Shown here in pieces: positions 45,961-55,706 of a stretch of 64,000 nucleotides of DNA. Source of the DNA: Orbaceae bacterium lpD01 (GTDB lineage Bacteria; Pseudomonadota; Gammaproteobacteria; Enterobacterales; Orbaceae); assembly GCA_036251705.1 (NCBI GenBank), contig CP133959.1, forward strand, positions 1,613,195 to 1,677,194, given 5' to 3'. The translations under genes were made by a program, and so were the position numbers. Every line of letters starts with the position of its first letter. Position 1 is the stretch's first letter. The notes beneath the pieces are model-generated. The model was not told where the DNA came from and made no database searches. It saw only the letters and a list, made by a program, of their open reading frames with translations.

Positions 45961-46755
45961 ATGATTTCAACCCCACTGATACTGACCATACTTGCCGGCG
46001 CCTCAACCTTTATTGGCGCGATTTTAGGGATTTTAACCAAAAAACCTTCCGAAAAATTATTGGGATTCTCACTCGGTTTTGCCGCCGGGATTATGTTACT
46101 GATCTCGCTGATGGAGATGTTGCCGGCCGCGCTGGCCACGCCGTCGATCTCACCGATCCTCTGCTATATCATGTTTATGCTAGGTTTATTGGGCTATTTT
46201 GTGATTGACCGCTTGCTGCCCCACTATCATCCGCAGGATATTCCTTGTGAACAAGGTGACTTAGCCTGTATTGAACAGTATCAGCACGCTCATCAACATA
46301 AAATAAAACGGACCGCTATCCTGCTGACGCTGGGGATTAGTATTCACAACTTTCCGGAAGGCATTGCCACCTTTGTCACCGCCAGTGCCAATCTGGAGTT
46401 GGGCATTGGTATTGCGGTCGCGGTGGCAATTCATAATATCCCCGAGGGTTTGGCCGTCGCCGCACCAATCTATATTGCTACAGGTTCTAAATGGCAAGCG
46501 CTATTTTGGGCCAGTATTTCCGGCCTGTCTGAGATTTTAGGCGGCGTACTCACCTTTGTGCTATTAGGTCACTATGTAACAGCGACGATGATGGCCTCAA
46601 TTATGGCGTTAGTCTCCGGTATTATGGTGGCACTGGCCGTTGATGAGCTAATTCCGCTGGCTAAAGAGGTCGACCCACGGACCAATCCCAGTATTGGCAT
46701 CTTATCTGGTATGACGGTGATGGGTTTTAGCCTGATTTTATTGCAGTATTTTTAA
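45961..46755 (+). CDS. zupT: ZIP-family zinc/metal transporter ZupT
   Basis: A 264-residue inner-membrane importer. It begins [19 protein letters not shown], has the metal-site helices [12 protein letters not shown] and [12 protein letters not shown] with their His-Asn-x-Pro-Glu motifs, and [15 protein letters not shown] end (here [11 protein letters not shown]). It brings in zinc and, in E. coli, also iron, manganese and cobalt. The start at 45961 matches the family N-terminus and has TAAGGA eight bases upstream; the ATG at 45952 overlaps that site. A His-rich loop lies at about 80-110. Confidence 0.93.
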   Translation: MISTPLILTILAGASTFIGAILGILTKKPSEKLLGFSLGFAAGIMLLISLMEMLPAALATPSISPILCYIMFMLGLLGYFVIDRLLPHYHPQDIPCEQGDLACIEQYQHAHQHKIKRTAILLTLGISIHNFPEGIATFVTASANLELGIGIAVAVAIHNIPEGLAVAAPIYIATGSKWQALFWASISGLSEILGGVLTFVLLGHYVTATMMASIMALVSGIMVALAVDELIPLAKEVDPRTNPSIGILSGMTVMGFSLILLQYF

Positions 46756-46931
46756 TCAGGCTGCACACACGTTAGCCTTTACATATATAACGCGAAAATA
46801 TAATTAAATAAAAATAGACACACTCATAACAAATATATTTATCAAATTAATCAGTTATGTATTAAAACTGATTTCAGTGCGTTATCAAATTTCATTTCAA
46901 TGCCAAATTAAATAGTGAGGGAACATTTAAA

Positions 46932-47411
46932 ATGCAGCAAATCGGAAATTGGAACATATATGTAGGAACTAAAGAAGAGTACTAGCATGCTGTTATTGAA
47001 GGTATGAAAATTGTATGCGCTCTAAATCGAGTTGCAGGATTTGTTAGTCATCAATCAGTTGTTGGATGGTCAGGTAAGAGTTGTAATAAAGACAATCCTG
47101 ATTATCTATTCAAACAAACTGACGATGCTATCTACTTTAATATGATTGATGGAGATAATCCTGAATATATCAGTGATGATATGATTAACCCAGCTCTTGA
47201 TTTCATAAAAAAAGCATTAGATAAAGGCGATAAAGTTTTTATATATTGTAGTAAAGGTGAGTCAAGAAGTCCTTCCATTGCGCTGATGTATTTACTGGAA
47301 AATAGCTTGATCGAACGGGAAAATGCAGTAGCTGAGTTCACATCGCGTTACTATGAAAAATACTTACCTAAGCGTGGTAATTTAGAATATATCCAAAACC
47401 GGTGGCTTTAG
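46932..47411 (+). pseudogene. Dual-specificity-type protein phosphatase, interrupted by one in-frame TAG
   Basis: From the ATG at 46932, which has a good GAGGGA site upstream, the frame reads MQQIGNWNIYVGTKEEY, then TAG at 46983-46985, then HAVIEGMKIVCALNRVAG and onward to 47411 without another break. A restart at ATG 47004 would give 135 residues but its GAAGG is too close. The catalytic loop YCSKGESRS keeps the Cys-x5-Arg of protein phosphatases, with Tyr in place of the usual His. Gene borders are AT-rich on both sides. Either a young pseudogene, a restart product lacking 24 residues or an amber readthrough case. Substrate unknown. Confidence 0.72.
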
Positions 47412-47735
47412 ATATATTTTGAAGAACGGTATGAATAAGCGAACGAAATCCTAACAATAAACTCATTAAGTCAGCTATTATCTCTAGCTGACTGTCTGAT
47501 AAATTATATCCAAACTTATTATGATTGATTGATTGATTATTTATATCCAATCATCTCTATTAAATAACCAGTCTTTCTAATATTTATTAAAGCAATAAGA
47601 ATTAGAGATAAATCTTACCAAATAAATCATAAAGCCAATATATCGCCTTTCTTTATCTCAAAAAAAAGCATACTATAAAAACGCAACAATATTTACCTTC
47701 ATTTGATTGCATAATAATAAAAAGGACAATAGATC
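47412..47735. other. AT-rich gap before the histidine phosphatase gene
   Basis: About 320 AT-rich bases with a short ATTG repeat run near 47521-47535. No gene or clear terminator is supported. A 60-codon frame on the minus strand (47368-47550) has no recognisable content. Confidence 0.45.
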
Positions 47736-48335
47736 ATGCGTAAATTATTCCCCTTAGTCGGCTTATTAGTCATTAGCTTAGGATTGAGCCAGGTTGTCTA
47801 CGCCAATCAAACTATCGTATTTGTACGTCATGGCGAGAAGCCACACGATGACAGTGGCCAGCTATCCTGTAAAGGGCTCAATCGCTCGTTAGCCTTGCCT
47901 GAGGTACTACTCAATCGTTATGGTAAGCCTGATGCAATCTATGCCGCCGCGCCAAAACAACAAAAGCTCGGCAGCTCGTTACGTGCAGTGCAAACCATTG
48001 CGCCAACGGCCACTCGTCTGTCACAACCAATTCATCAGGAATATCACGCCAAACAGATCGATGAGATGCAGCACGCTTTACTCGATAAAAACTATCGTGA
48101 TGCGCTGATTTTTGTAGTCTGGGAACACAATAATCTGACCAAAATTGTTCAAGGCATTATCAGCCAAGCCGGCGGCGATCCAACTATCGTGCCGAAATGG
48201 AAAGGCAGCGATTTTGATAGTATCTACATTGTACATATTGATCGCGATGACCATGATAAGATCACAGCCACCTTTGAACAGGCCCAGGAAGGTCTCAATG
48301 ACGTCTCTGATCAGTGTGGTGTAGCCAAGCGATAA
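47736..48335 (+). CDS. Secreted histidine phosphatase-family protein
   Basis: A 199-residue exported protein with a signal peptide (1-23, ending YA). The catalytic RHGEKP of the phosphoglycerate mutase-like superfamily is at about residues 31-36, Arg occurs in SLRAVQT and a second His in VWEHNNLTK. It is shorter than acid phosphatases and belongs to the small branch-1 type. Substrate unknown. AAAAGGACAATAGATC precedes the ATG, and a strong terminator follows. Confidence 0.82.
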   Translation: MRKLFPLVGLLVISLGLSQVVYANQTIVFVRHGEKPHDDSGQLSCKGLNRSLALPEVLLNRYGKPDAIYAAAPKQQKLGSSLRAVQTIAPTATRLSQPIHQEYHAKQIDEMQHALLDKNYRDALIFVVWEHNNLTKIVQGIISQAGGDPTIVPKWKGSDFDSIYIVHIDRDDHDKITATFEQAQEGLNDVSDQCGVAKR

Positions 48336-48374
48336 GGGAGTCGTTTAATTTATCGATATAGATAGATTTCCTAT

Positions 48375-48403
48375 AAAAAAACCGGCCTTCCCGCCGGTTT
48401 TTT
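48375..48403. terminator. Bidirectional terminator between histidine phosphatase and yicC
   Basis: AAAAAACCGGC, a short CTTCC loop and GCCGGTTTTTT; A- and T-runs on both sides serve the two converging genes. Confidence 0.9.
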
Positions 48404-48429
48404 GTATTCAGGCTTTTCAAACTTTGCTT

Positions 48430-49296
48430 TTATTCAATATTCTGAATCTGCTCACGCATCTGTTCAATCAGGACTTTGAGCTCAATCGCAGAGTTGGTAA
48501 TATCGACATTAATCGATTTTGAGCCGATGGTATTCGATTCGCGGTTGAACTCTTGCATCATAAAATCTAAACGGCGCCCTACTGCTTCATTGCGTTTTAA
48601 GATGGCAAAGGTCTCTTTAACATGAGTCGTTAAGCGATCCAGCTCTTCAGCCACATCCAGACGCTGCGCCATCAGCACCAGCTCCTGCTCAAGACGATTG
48701 TTTTCCAGTTCGACATTGGCTTCGGCCAACTTAGCCAGTAAACGTTCTTTCTGCCAGACTAAAATCGAGGGCATATGTTGACGGATTTTATCGACTTCGC
48801 CGGTAATACCATTTAAACGCTGCACAATCAGCGCTTCCAGTGCCTGACCTTCACGCTCTCTGACTTCAATAAAGTCATCTAAGGTCTGCTCGAGTAACGC
48901 CAGCAGCGCCGTAGAGATCATATCTAAATCCTGACCTTTGGCTGATATCACACCCGGCCAGCGTAGTAACTCAATCGGATTGACTTCGCCTACCTGATGG
49001 TCCTGTTTGAGCCAATCTACCGCAGATAAGATCTGTTCTGCCAGTGCTTTATTGATAATTAACGCTTGCTGCGCCGCTGCTGGATCAACGTCAAAGCGTA
49101 AGACACATTCGACTTTACCCCGGGTTAAACGCTGTCTTAAACGCTCTTTGATCACCGGCTCTAAGGCGCGGAACTGTTCCGGTAACCGAATATAGGTCTC
49201 TAAATAGCGTTGATTGACCGAGCGAATTTCCCAGACCGCATTGCCCCATGGCTGGTTCACTTCTTTTCTCGCATAAGCCGTCATACTGCGGATCAT
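48430..49296 (-). CDS. yicC: YicC-family endoribonuclease-like protein
   Basis: A 288-residue protein starting MIRSMTAYARKE with WEIRSVNQRYLE and the C-terminal DUF1732 block GRRLDFMMQEFNRESNTIGSK. E. coli YicC promotes RNA degradation and small-RNA turnover. It is divergent from rph as in E. coli. TAAGGATAACTC before the ATG supports the start. Confidence 0.95.
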   Translation of the reverse strand: MIRSMTAYARKEVNQPWGNAVWEIRSVNQRYLETYIRLPEQFRALEPVIKERLRQRLTRGKVECVLRFDVDPAAAQQALIINKALAEQILSAVDWLKQDHQVGEVNPIELLRWPGVISAKGQDLDMISTALLALLEQTLDDFIEVREREGQALEALIVQRLNGITGEVDKIRQHMPSILVWQKERLLAKLAEANVELENNRLEQELVLMAQRLDVAEELDRLTTHVKETFAILKRNEAVGRRLDFMMQEFNRESNTIGSKSINVDITNSAIELKVLIEQMREQIQNIE

Positions 49297-49353
49297 AATG
49301 AGTTATCCTTAAAATTATCGAAAATGTTACTGGGCATTGTATCACAAATTCTG

Positions 49354-49359
49354 TATAAT
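49354..49359 (+). promoter_or_regulatory. Candidate -10 for rph-pyrE
   Basis: TATAAT followed by a GCGCCC discriminator, about 105 bases before the rph start. The GC-rich discriminator is typical of stringently controlled promoters. No well-placed -35 was found. Confidence 0.45.
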
Positions 49360-49463
49360 GCGCCCTTAGCTTAGGCTAAACATCATGAATATCTAGACTT
49401 ATCCTGTCGTGATGTCCCCTAAAAAATATGGTCAGATTTATATTTAATTTTTGGAGAAACTGC

Positions 49464-50180
49464 ATGCGCCCAGCAGGCCGTCTCGCGCAACAAGTGCGCC
49501 CGATAACATTAACACGTCATTATACCAAACATGCAGAAGGCTCAGTACTGGTTGAGTTTGGTGAAACCAAAGTTCTGTGTACTGCCACCATTGAAGAAGG
49601 TGTGCCGCGTTTCTTAAAAGGTCAAAATCAAGGCTGGATTACCGCCGAATATGGCATGTTACCGCGTTCAACCCATACCCGTAATCATCGTGAAGCCGCC
49701 AAAGGTAAACAAGGTGGACGTACGCTGGAGATTCAACGTTTAATCGCCCGCTCACTACGCGCAGCCGTTGACCTAAAAGCGCTGGGTGAGTTTACCATTA
49801 CGCTCGATTGTGACGTGATTCAGGCCGATGGTGGCACACGTACCGCGTCAATTACCGGTGCTTGTGTTGCTTTAGTCGATGCACTAAATAAACTGGTAGC
49901 TAGTGGTAAGTTGAAAAGTAACCCAATGAAAGGCTTAGTTGCGGCTGTCTCCGTAGGCATCGTCAATGGCGAAGCGGTGTGTGATTTAGAGTACACCGAA
50001 GATTGCACGGCGGAAACCGATATGAATGTCGTGATGACTGAAGATGGTCGCATGATCGAGGTGCAAGGCACCGCAGAGGGTGAACCGTTTAGCCATGCTG
50101 AGTTATTAACGCTACTTGATTTAGCCAACCAGGGTATCAAACAGATTATGGATATTCAAAAGGCGGCCTTACAAGATTAA
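49464..50180 (+). CDS. rph: RNase PH
   Basis: A 238-residue phosphorolytic exoribonuclease that trims tRNA 3' ends. It starts [14 protein letters not shown] and carries [17 protein letters not shown] ([13 protein letters not shown]), [17 protein letters not shown] and [16 protein letters not shown]. The ATG at 49464 with TTTGGAGAAA is preferred to the frame start at 49428. The frame is intact, unlike the rph frameshift known in some E. coli K-12 strains. pyrE follows. Confidence 0.96.
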   Translation: MRPAGRLAQQVRPITLTRHYTKHAEGSVLVEFGETKVLCTATIEEGVPRFLKGQNQGWITAEYGMLPRSTHTRNHREAAKGKQGGRTLEIQRLIARSLRAAVDLKALGEFTITLDCDVIQADGGTRTASITGACVALVDALNKLVASGKLKSNPMKGLVAAVSVGIVNGEAVCDLEYTEDCTAETDMNVVMTEDGRMIEVQGTAEGEPFSHAELLTLLDLANQGIKQIMDIQKAALQD

Positions 50181-50184
50181 ATAG

Positions 50185-50213
50185 ATAAAGCGACAATCGT
50201 CGCTTTATTTTTA
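50185..50213 (+). promoter_or_regulatory. Attenuator-like hairpin between rph and pyrE
   Basis: AAAGCGAC and GTCGCTTT form a stem followed by ATTTTTA, five bases after the rph stop and 60 before pyrE. In E. coli a hairpin in this place attenuates pyrE according to UTP supply through coupled rph translation; the same layout here suggests the same control. Confidence 0.72.
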
Positions 50214-50271
50214 TGATTAACCTCAATCACCATTATGATAACGAATATAACAATATAATTTGGAGAACAGC

Positions 50272-50919
50272 ATGAAGTTATATAAACGCCAATTTATTCA
50301 ATTTGCACTGGATCGGCAGGTCCTTAAGTTTGGCGAATTTACTTTAAAATCTGGCCGAAAAAGTCCCTACTTTTTCAATGCTGGTCTCTTTAATACTGGT
50401 AAGGATTTAGCCTTACTGGGCCGTTTTTATGCCGAAGCGTTGATTGATGCAAATATCGCCTATGATGTGGTTTTTGGGCCGGCTTATAAAGGTATTCCGA
50501 TTGTTTCGGCAACGGTGGTTGCGCTGTCTGAGCACCATAACCTTGAAGTGCCCTACTGTTTTAACCGTAAAGAAGCCAAAGATCATGGCGAAGGCGGTAA
50601 TCTGGTTGGCACACCCATTAATCATAGCCGCGTGATGTTAGTGGATGACGTTATTACAGCCGGTACCGCAATCCGTGAATCGATGAATATCCTTAAAGCC
50701 AATCACGCCAAATTAGCCGGCGTATTGATTTCGCTTGATCGACAGGAACGCGGTCAAGGTGAACTCTCCGCCATTCAAGAGATTAAACAGCACTATCACT
50801 GTGACGTGATTGCGATCATCACCTTAGACGATCTAATTCAATATCTTGAAGAAGGCGATGACCAGTCTGAGCAACTAGCCAAAGTACGCGAATACCGCAA
50901 GCAGTACGGCATCAAATAG
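50272..50919 (+). CDS. pyrE: Orotate phosphoribosyltransferase
   Basis: A 215-residue enzyme that makes orotidine-5'-phosphate in pyrimidine synthesis. It has [26 protein letters not shown], and the PRPP-binding [14 protein letters not shown]. The ATG at 50272 with TTTGGAGAACAGC is preferred to a TTG at 50260. It is downstream of rph and an attenuator-like hairpin. Confidence 0.96.
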   Translation: MKLYKRQFIQFALDRQVLKFGEFTLKSGRKSPYFFNAGLFNTGKDLALLGRFYAEALIDANIAYDVVFGPAYKGIPIVSATVVALSEHHNLEVPYCFNRKEAKDHGEGGNLVGTPINHSRVMLVDDVITAGTAIRESMNILKANHAKLAGVLISLDRQERGQGELSAIQEIKQHYHCDVIAIITLDDLIQYLEEGDDQSEQLAKVREYRKQYGIK

Positions 50920-50944
50920 CCCTGATCGTAGGTTAACATCCGAT

Positions 50945-50977
50945 AAAAATCCCTCATTGATTTGAGGGATTTTTTTA
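50945..50977 (+). terminator. Terminator of pyrE
   Basis: AAAATCCCTCA and TGAGGGATTTT form a stem around TTGATT with a long T-run. It lies 25 bases beyond the pyrE stop codon. Confidence 0.9.
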
Positions 50978-51015
50978 TCTGCTTTCAACCATATCACTAT
51001 CATTAGGTGACAAGC

Positions 51016-51101
51016 ACAATGTGTCACTATAACGATGTCGCTTCAGCAACGAAACTTCAATGATGTCACTTCGACGATATAACTTCAACAATGTAACTTC
51101 A
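51016..51101. repeat. Degenerate 14-15-base tandem repeats
   Basis: About six imperfect copies of a unit like ACGATGTCACTTCA: for example AATGATGTCACTTCG, ACGATATAACTTCA and ACAATGTAACTTCA. They fill the gap between the pyrE terminator and the end of the activase gene, whose stop lies about 16 bases away. No hairpin-type terminator for the activase gene is seen, so this is its immediate downstream sequence. Confidence 0.6.
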
Positions 51102-51116
51102 ACGAGGTAAAGACCG

Positions 51117-54100
51117 CTATAAGATACGTTCGAGCTGGCGGTATTTCAGTGAGCTGACCATAAAGTGCAGCCGATTTAATACATTCACCTCGCCAGCGCC
51201 ATCATCAAAATCGAGGCAGAGCAGATTAAGGCTCGGATGCAGGTCACGCAGCCGCTTTTCAATCCCTTTGGCTATCACATGATTGGCAATACAACCAAAC
51301 GGCTGCACACTAATCACATTATCGATGCCTTGCTGGGCAAAGGCCATAATCCCGGCCGGAATAAGCCAACCTTCGCCATACTGATTACTCAGACTTAATA
51401 TCGTTTTGGCTTGATTAGCTAAGTCACGAATATCATGAAATGGCTGATAATAGTTAAACTGACTTAAAATCTGGTTGGTTTTATTGATCTGCCTTTGGGC
51501 GATTTTTTCCATAAAATAGAGCAGATAATTCAGATAATTTTTACGCAGCAGATGATTCTCTACATCGCTCTCATAATTGATGAATACTTGCGCAAAGAAC
51601 TCAATCATCGGCGGGATTACCGGTTCAATCCCCTGCTGCACTAACCAATCAATACTGTGCTGGTGACCAAAACTATTATATTTCACATAGATTTCACCCA
51701 CGATACCAATTTTGGGGCAGTCTATCGGCTGAGTATCAATCTGATTGAAATCTTGTACCGCCTGGGCAAGTAACTGATAACAGCCTTTATAATTTAAGCG
51801 CTGCGCCAGCGCTAAAGTCACTCGCTGCATATAGTCATTTTTTAATTTTAAGCTGTCCCCTTGATGACGCTCACGCGGCGCGCAAGCATAGTACATTTTA
51901 GCAATCGCATCCGCCATTAAAATGCCGATAAACGCCGCTGGCAGGGTTTTAAGTCCATTTAATTTAAAACCTGGCTGCGCATGTTCAGCAATATTACCGG
52001 CACTTAAGGAGATGATCGGTACATCGGCAAAACCGTTACTGATCATGGCCTTTTGGATGAGTGATAAGTAGCTACTGGCCCGGCACTGTCCTCCGGTTTG
52101 GGTAATACCAATGGCAACTTCATCTCGATGATAACGACCGGAACGCAACGCCTTGATAATATCACCGACAATGATCGTGGCCGGATAGCAGATCTCATTA
52201 TTACAGTATTTGAGTCCCCATTCGACCGAGGATTTATCCGGCTTAGGTAAGGTCTCCAGACGATAACCCGATAACGCAAATAGTGGCGGTAACAGCGGTG
52301 AATAGAAATCCGAAAGATGCGGCGCTAAAATCACTCGCCGGGTTTTATCGGCCAGTGAAAACACCGCCGTTGTCGCTCTTGGTCTAGCGGGATTTTGCTG
52401 ATAACGATTGAGTTTGAGTGATTCCAGAATGGATCTTAACCTTAACCGCACCGAGCCAGTAGCGGTTATCTCATCCACCCGAATGAGCGTACTGGTTTTG
52501 CCTTTCGCCTCTAAGATGGCTTTACACTCATCGCTAACAATCGCATCAGGCCCACAGCCAAAAGAGTTTAGCTGAACAAACTGGACATGATTAGGCTGAC
52601 TGGCAACAAAAGTCGCTGCCTGATAGAGACGATTAGGATAACTCCACTGTGTGCAGATCTGTAAATCAGCTGACAGTGCATTATCGGTGCTTAAAATCGC
52701 ATCCTCAGTAATCACATCACAGCCTAACGCATTGAGTATTTCTGGGGTTTTATGGTTAATCAGGCTGTCGCTATGATAAGGCCGACCCGCCAGAATAAAG
52801 ACATAGCGGCCCTGCTGCGCGGCCTGCGCCAAAATGGCCTGGGCCTTTTTATGGAGTGCCCGTTTATAATCGGCTTGTGCCGCCACAGCCTGAGCGAAAG
52901 CCCGCTCAAACATCTTACGATCAAGCTGAGGATTAACCGACTGGCAGTACTGCCAGCACCCTTTGCGCAAGAGTTTCACATCAGAAAAATTAATCACCGG
53001 ATGATCTAAAGGGATACCATAGCGTTTCAGTGGATTGATAGCACTCTGCACCACCTCAGCATAGCTACTGACAATCGGGCAGTTATAGTGATTGACGGCA
53101 TTGTCAAACTCTTTGGCTTCCAGCACCACCATCGGCATAAACAGTCGATCAATCTGCTGCTTTGCCAGTGCGGCAATATGTCCATGCACCAATTTTGCCG
53201 GAAAACAGATACTGTCTGACATCACCGTGCCGGCCCCGGCTTCGTAAATCGCCATGGTTGATTGCGGTGACAATGTCACGTTGAACTGACATAGCGTTAA
53301 TAAGGTGTGCCAAAAAGGAAAATTCTCATAGAGCCCTAGTACGCGCGGGATACCGATCGTTAATTGCTTGGGTGAAGCCGGCTGATTGACGCGATCAAAG
53401 AGCAAAGCATTCTTATAATCGAACATATTAAAAGCGTGCGTTTTAGGCACCGGTTGATTACTGAGAAAACGCTCACATTTGTTACCCGAATAGTAACGCT
53501 GGCCATTTTCAAACCGATAAAGGATAATATCACACTGATTTTCACAGCCCTTACAACGTGAATTTTTCGCCCGATAGGCCTGCGCTTTAGCCAGATTCTC
53601 CAGTCCAATAAATTGACTGGCCTGTCCATCGCGTAAATAGTTGGCTTTGGCTACTAATGCACAGCCCAAAGCGCCCATTAATTCCGGCATATCCGAGCAA
53701 GCAATATCCGCTTCGGTCAGCTGTTCTAAGGCCCGGAATACCGCTGGATTTTTAAAAGTACCGCCCTGCACGACAATATATTTGCCCAATTTGCGCATAT
53801 CATGCAATTTCAACACTTTATAAATGGCATTTTTGATCACTGAAAATGCCAGTCCGGCCGAAATATCACCGATCGAGGCATTTTCCCGCAAGGCTTGTTT
53901 CACTTTTGAGTTCATAAATACCGTACAGCGCGTGCCTAAATCACACGGATGATTGGACTGACAGGCGGCTTTGGCAAAATCGGTCATGTTGGCATTGAGT
54001 GACTTGGCAAAGGTTTCAATAAACGAACCACAGCCAGCCGAGCACGCCTCATTGAGCTCAATATGATTGACTACCCCATTCGCCACAAAAATAGCCTTCA

Positions 54101-55400
54101 TATCCTGACCGCCAATATCCATGATAAAACTGACATTAGGCTGAATATGTTTGGCGGCAGCATAATGGGCCATGGTTTCAACCAGCCCCTCATCTATCGA
54201 GAACGCCGCTTTTAAGAGCTCTTCACCATAACCAGTGACCGCGGTTCGTACAATATCAATCGGATTAGGCTGCGCAGCGATGGCCTGTTTTAAGGCGGTT
54301 AATCCATCGATGAGCGCCTGAATAGCATGGCCATTATTGGGCGCATAATAACGGAACAGCAGTTTATCATGTTCACTGAGTAAGGCAATTTTAGTGGTGG
54401 TTGAACCACTATCAATCCCTAAAAAAGCCCGCTTATGCGAATAATCGGCCAGCGCCATCTGCGGAATTTCAATATAGCGGCGCTGCTTTTGCCAGTGTAA
54501 AAAAGAGAAGGATGGATTAAATAGCGCTGGCAGGCGTGAGGCGATGTCGGCTTCACTTGTCGTGATCGATTGCTGTAAACGAACCATCAAATCCTGTAGC
54601 GGTAATACGGTTCGCTCAAGCGGATGAATGGTGGCTCCCCAGGCTGACAATAACGTGGGATATGGCGTTGAGACTAAATCGGCCGGCGTTAATGTTAAGG
54701 TATCGAGGGCGGCATGCGCCAGGGTTGGAATAAAGGAAAATGGACCACCGATGAGCATAATTTTCGGGGTTATGTCATAGCCGCGTGCCAACGTATTAAC
54801 CAGTTGAATACAGACTGCATGTAGCACCGAGTAGGCAATATCGGGTTTAGAGACATTTCGGCTTATTAGGTTTTGCACATCAGTTTTGGCAAACACCCCA
54901 CAGCGAGAAGCAATCGGATAAACCTGATCATATTGCTGCGCTAAGCTATCAAACTGACTGACCGGCACATTGAGCAGGCTGGCCATCTGGTCAATAAACG
55001 CGCCAGTTCCGCCTGCACAGCTGCCGTTCATACGGATATCTGGCGGCCGATCAGCAAAAAAGAAGATCATTTTACTATCTTCACCGCCGATATCAATTAA
55101 GGTACTAACCTCAGGATATTGACGCTGCACCACTTCAGAAGCGGCAATAACCTCCTGAATAAAAGTAATCTGTGCCTTTTCGGCAATGCCCATCCCCGCA
55201 GAACCAGTCACTTTGACCGATAAGGTGATATCAGCCCCACATTGCTGTTTGATCTCAGCTAACATATCTAGTACTGTCGGTATAATAAAGGTATTATGCC
55301 GAATATATTTGCTATAAATAAAATTATCTTGCTCATCCAACAGTACGCATTTTGCGGTCGTTGAACCGACATCCAATCCAAATCGAAATAGTGTTGCCAT
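51117..55400 (-). CDS. Large acyl-CoA dehydratase activase-like protein (double BcrAD/BadFG domain plus HgdB-like regions)
   Basis: A 1427-residue protein. Two ASKHA-type BcrAD/BadFG activase domains lie at about residues 5-260 (FGLDVGSTTAKC; GSCAGGTGAFIDQMA; SRCGVFAKTDVQNL) and 325-590 (GIDSGSTTTKIA; ACSAGCGSFIETF; GTRCTVFMNSKVKQ). A Cys cluster, RCKGCENQC, at about 620 is followed by a DUF2229 and HgdB-like region to about 1420, rich in Cys (GTxSDSICFPAKLVHGH type, here MSDSICFPAKLVHG). In anaerobes the small activase feeds ATP-driven electrons to 2-hydroxyacyl-CoA dehydratases through a [4Fe-4S] cluster. The role of these fused giants is not established. It stands alone with no dehydratase genes nearby. 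A weak AAGG lies far upstream of the start. Confidence 0.85.
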   Translation of the reverse strand: MATLFRFGLDVGSTTAKCVLLDEQDNFIYSKYIRHNTFIIPTVLDMLAEIKQQCGADITLSVKVTGSAGMGIAEKAQITFIQEVIAASEVVQRQYPEVSTLIDIGGEDSKMIFFFADRPPDIRMNGSCAGGTGAFIDQMASLLNVPVSQFDSLAQQYDQVYPIASRCGVFAKTDVQNLISRNVSKPDIAYSVLHAVCIQLVNTLARGYDITPKIMLIGGPFSFIPTLAHAALDTLTLTPADLVSTPYPTLLSAWGATIHPLERTVLPLQDLMVRLQQSITTSEADIASRLPALFNPSFSFLHWQKQRRYIEIPQMALADYSHKRAFLGIDSGSTTTKIALLSEHDKLLFRYYAPNNGHAIQALIDGLTALKQAIAAQPNPIDIVRTAVTGYGEELLKAAFSIDEGLVETMAHYAAAKHIQPNVSFIMDIGGQDMKAIFVANGVVNHIELNEACSAGCGSFIETFAKSLNANMTDFAKAACQSNHPCDLGTRCTVFMNSKVKQALRENASIGDISAGLAFSVIKNAIYKVLKLHDMRKLGKYIVVQGGTFKNPAVFRALEQLTEADIACSDMPELMGALGCALVAKANYLRDGQASQFIGLENLAKAQAYRAKNSRCKGCENQCDIILYRFENGQRYYSGNKCERFLSNQPVPKTHAFNMFDYKNALLFDRVNQPASPKQLTIGIPRVLGLYENFPFWHTLLTLCQFNVTLSPQSTMAIYEAGAGTVMSDSICFPAKLVHGHIAALAKQQIDRLFMPMVVLEAKEFDNAVNHYNCPIVSSYAEVVQSAINPLKRYGIPLDHPVINFSDVKLLRKGCWQYCQSVNPQLDRKMFERAFAQAVAAQADYKRALHKKAQAILAQAAQQGRYVFILAGRPYHSDSLINHKTPEILNALGCDVITEDAILSTDNALSADLQICTQWSYPNRLYQAATFVASQPNHVQFVQLNSFGCGPDAIVSDECKAILEAKGKTSTLIRVDEITATGSVRLRLRSILESLKLNRYQQNPARPRATTAVFSLADKTRRVILAPHLSDFYSPLLPPLFALSGYRLETLPKPDKSSVEWGLKYCNNEICYPATIIVGDIIKALRSGRYHRDEVAIGITQTGGQCRASSYLSLIQKAMISNGFADVPIISLSAGNIAEHAQPGFKLNGLKTLPAAFIGILMADAIAKMYYACAPRERHQGDSLKLKNDYMQRVTLALAQRLNYKGCYQLLAQAVQDFNQIDTQPIDCPKIGIVGEIYVKYNSFGHQHSIDWLVQQGIEPVIPPMIEFFAQVFINYESDVENHLLRKNYLNYLLYFMEKIAQRQINKTNQILSQFNYYQPFHDIRDLANQAKTILSLSNQYGEGWLIPAGIMAFAQQGIDNVISVQPFGCIANHVIAKGIEKRLRDLHPSLNLLCLDFDDGAGEVNVLNRLHFMVSSLKYRQLERIL

Positions 55401-55706
55401 AAAATAAATTTACCTTAACAACGTGCAATTTATCAGATTTAATGATATTTATCATAACGTTAATTTTAGGGTATCTGTTTAATTAAGGCAAATAGATTCC
55501 GATATTATGGTGATATCCTTCACGACATAAGATGACCAAAACATGCGTGATTTTGAGGCAAAACTATTGCCCTTGATCACATTTTTGCAGTTACCTACAC
55601 CAGAATGTGCCAAATATCGTTAAAAGTCACGCTAACGGTATTCGCTATTTTACTCATGCAGGTTATCTGGCTATAATAGCGCACTTAACCCATAAGGTGG
55701 CATTTG
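55401..55706. other. Divergent promoter region between the activase gene and srmB
   Basis: About 300 bases. The srmB promoter lies at 55650-55678. A 26-codon frame from 55543 is open but unsupported. Nothing else is recognised. Confidence 0.45.
55650..55678 (+). promoter_or_regulatory. Sigma-70 promoter of srmB
   Basis: TTTACT (55650-55655) and TATAAT (55673-55678) are separated by 17 bases, about 30 bases before the srmB start codon. Confidence 0.68.
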
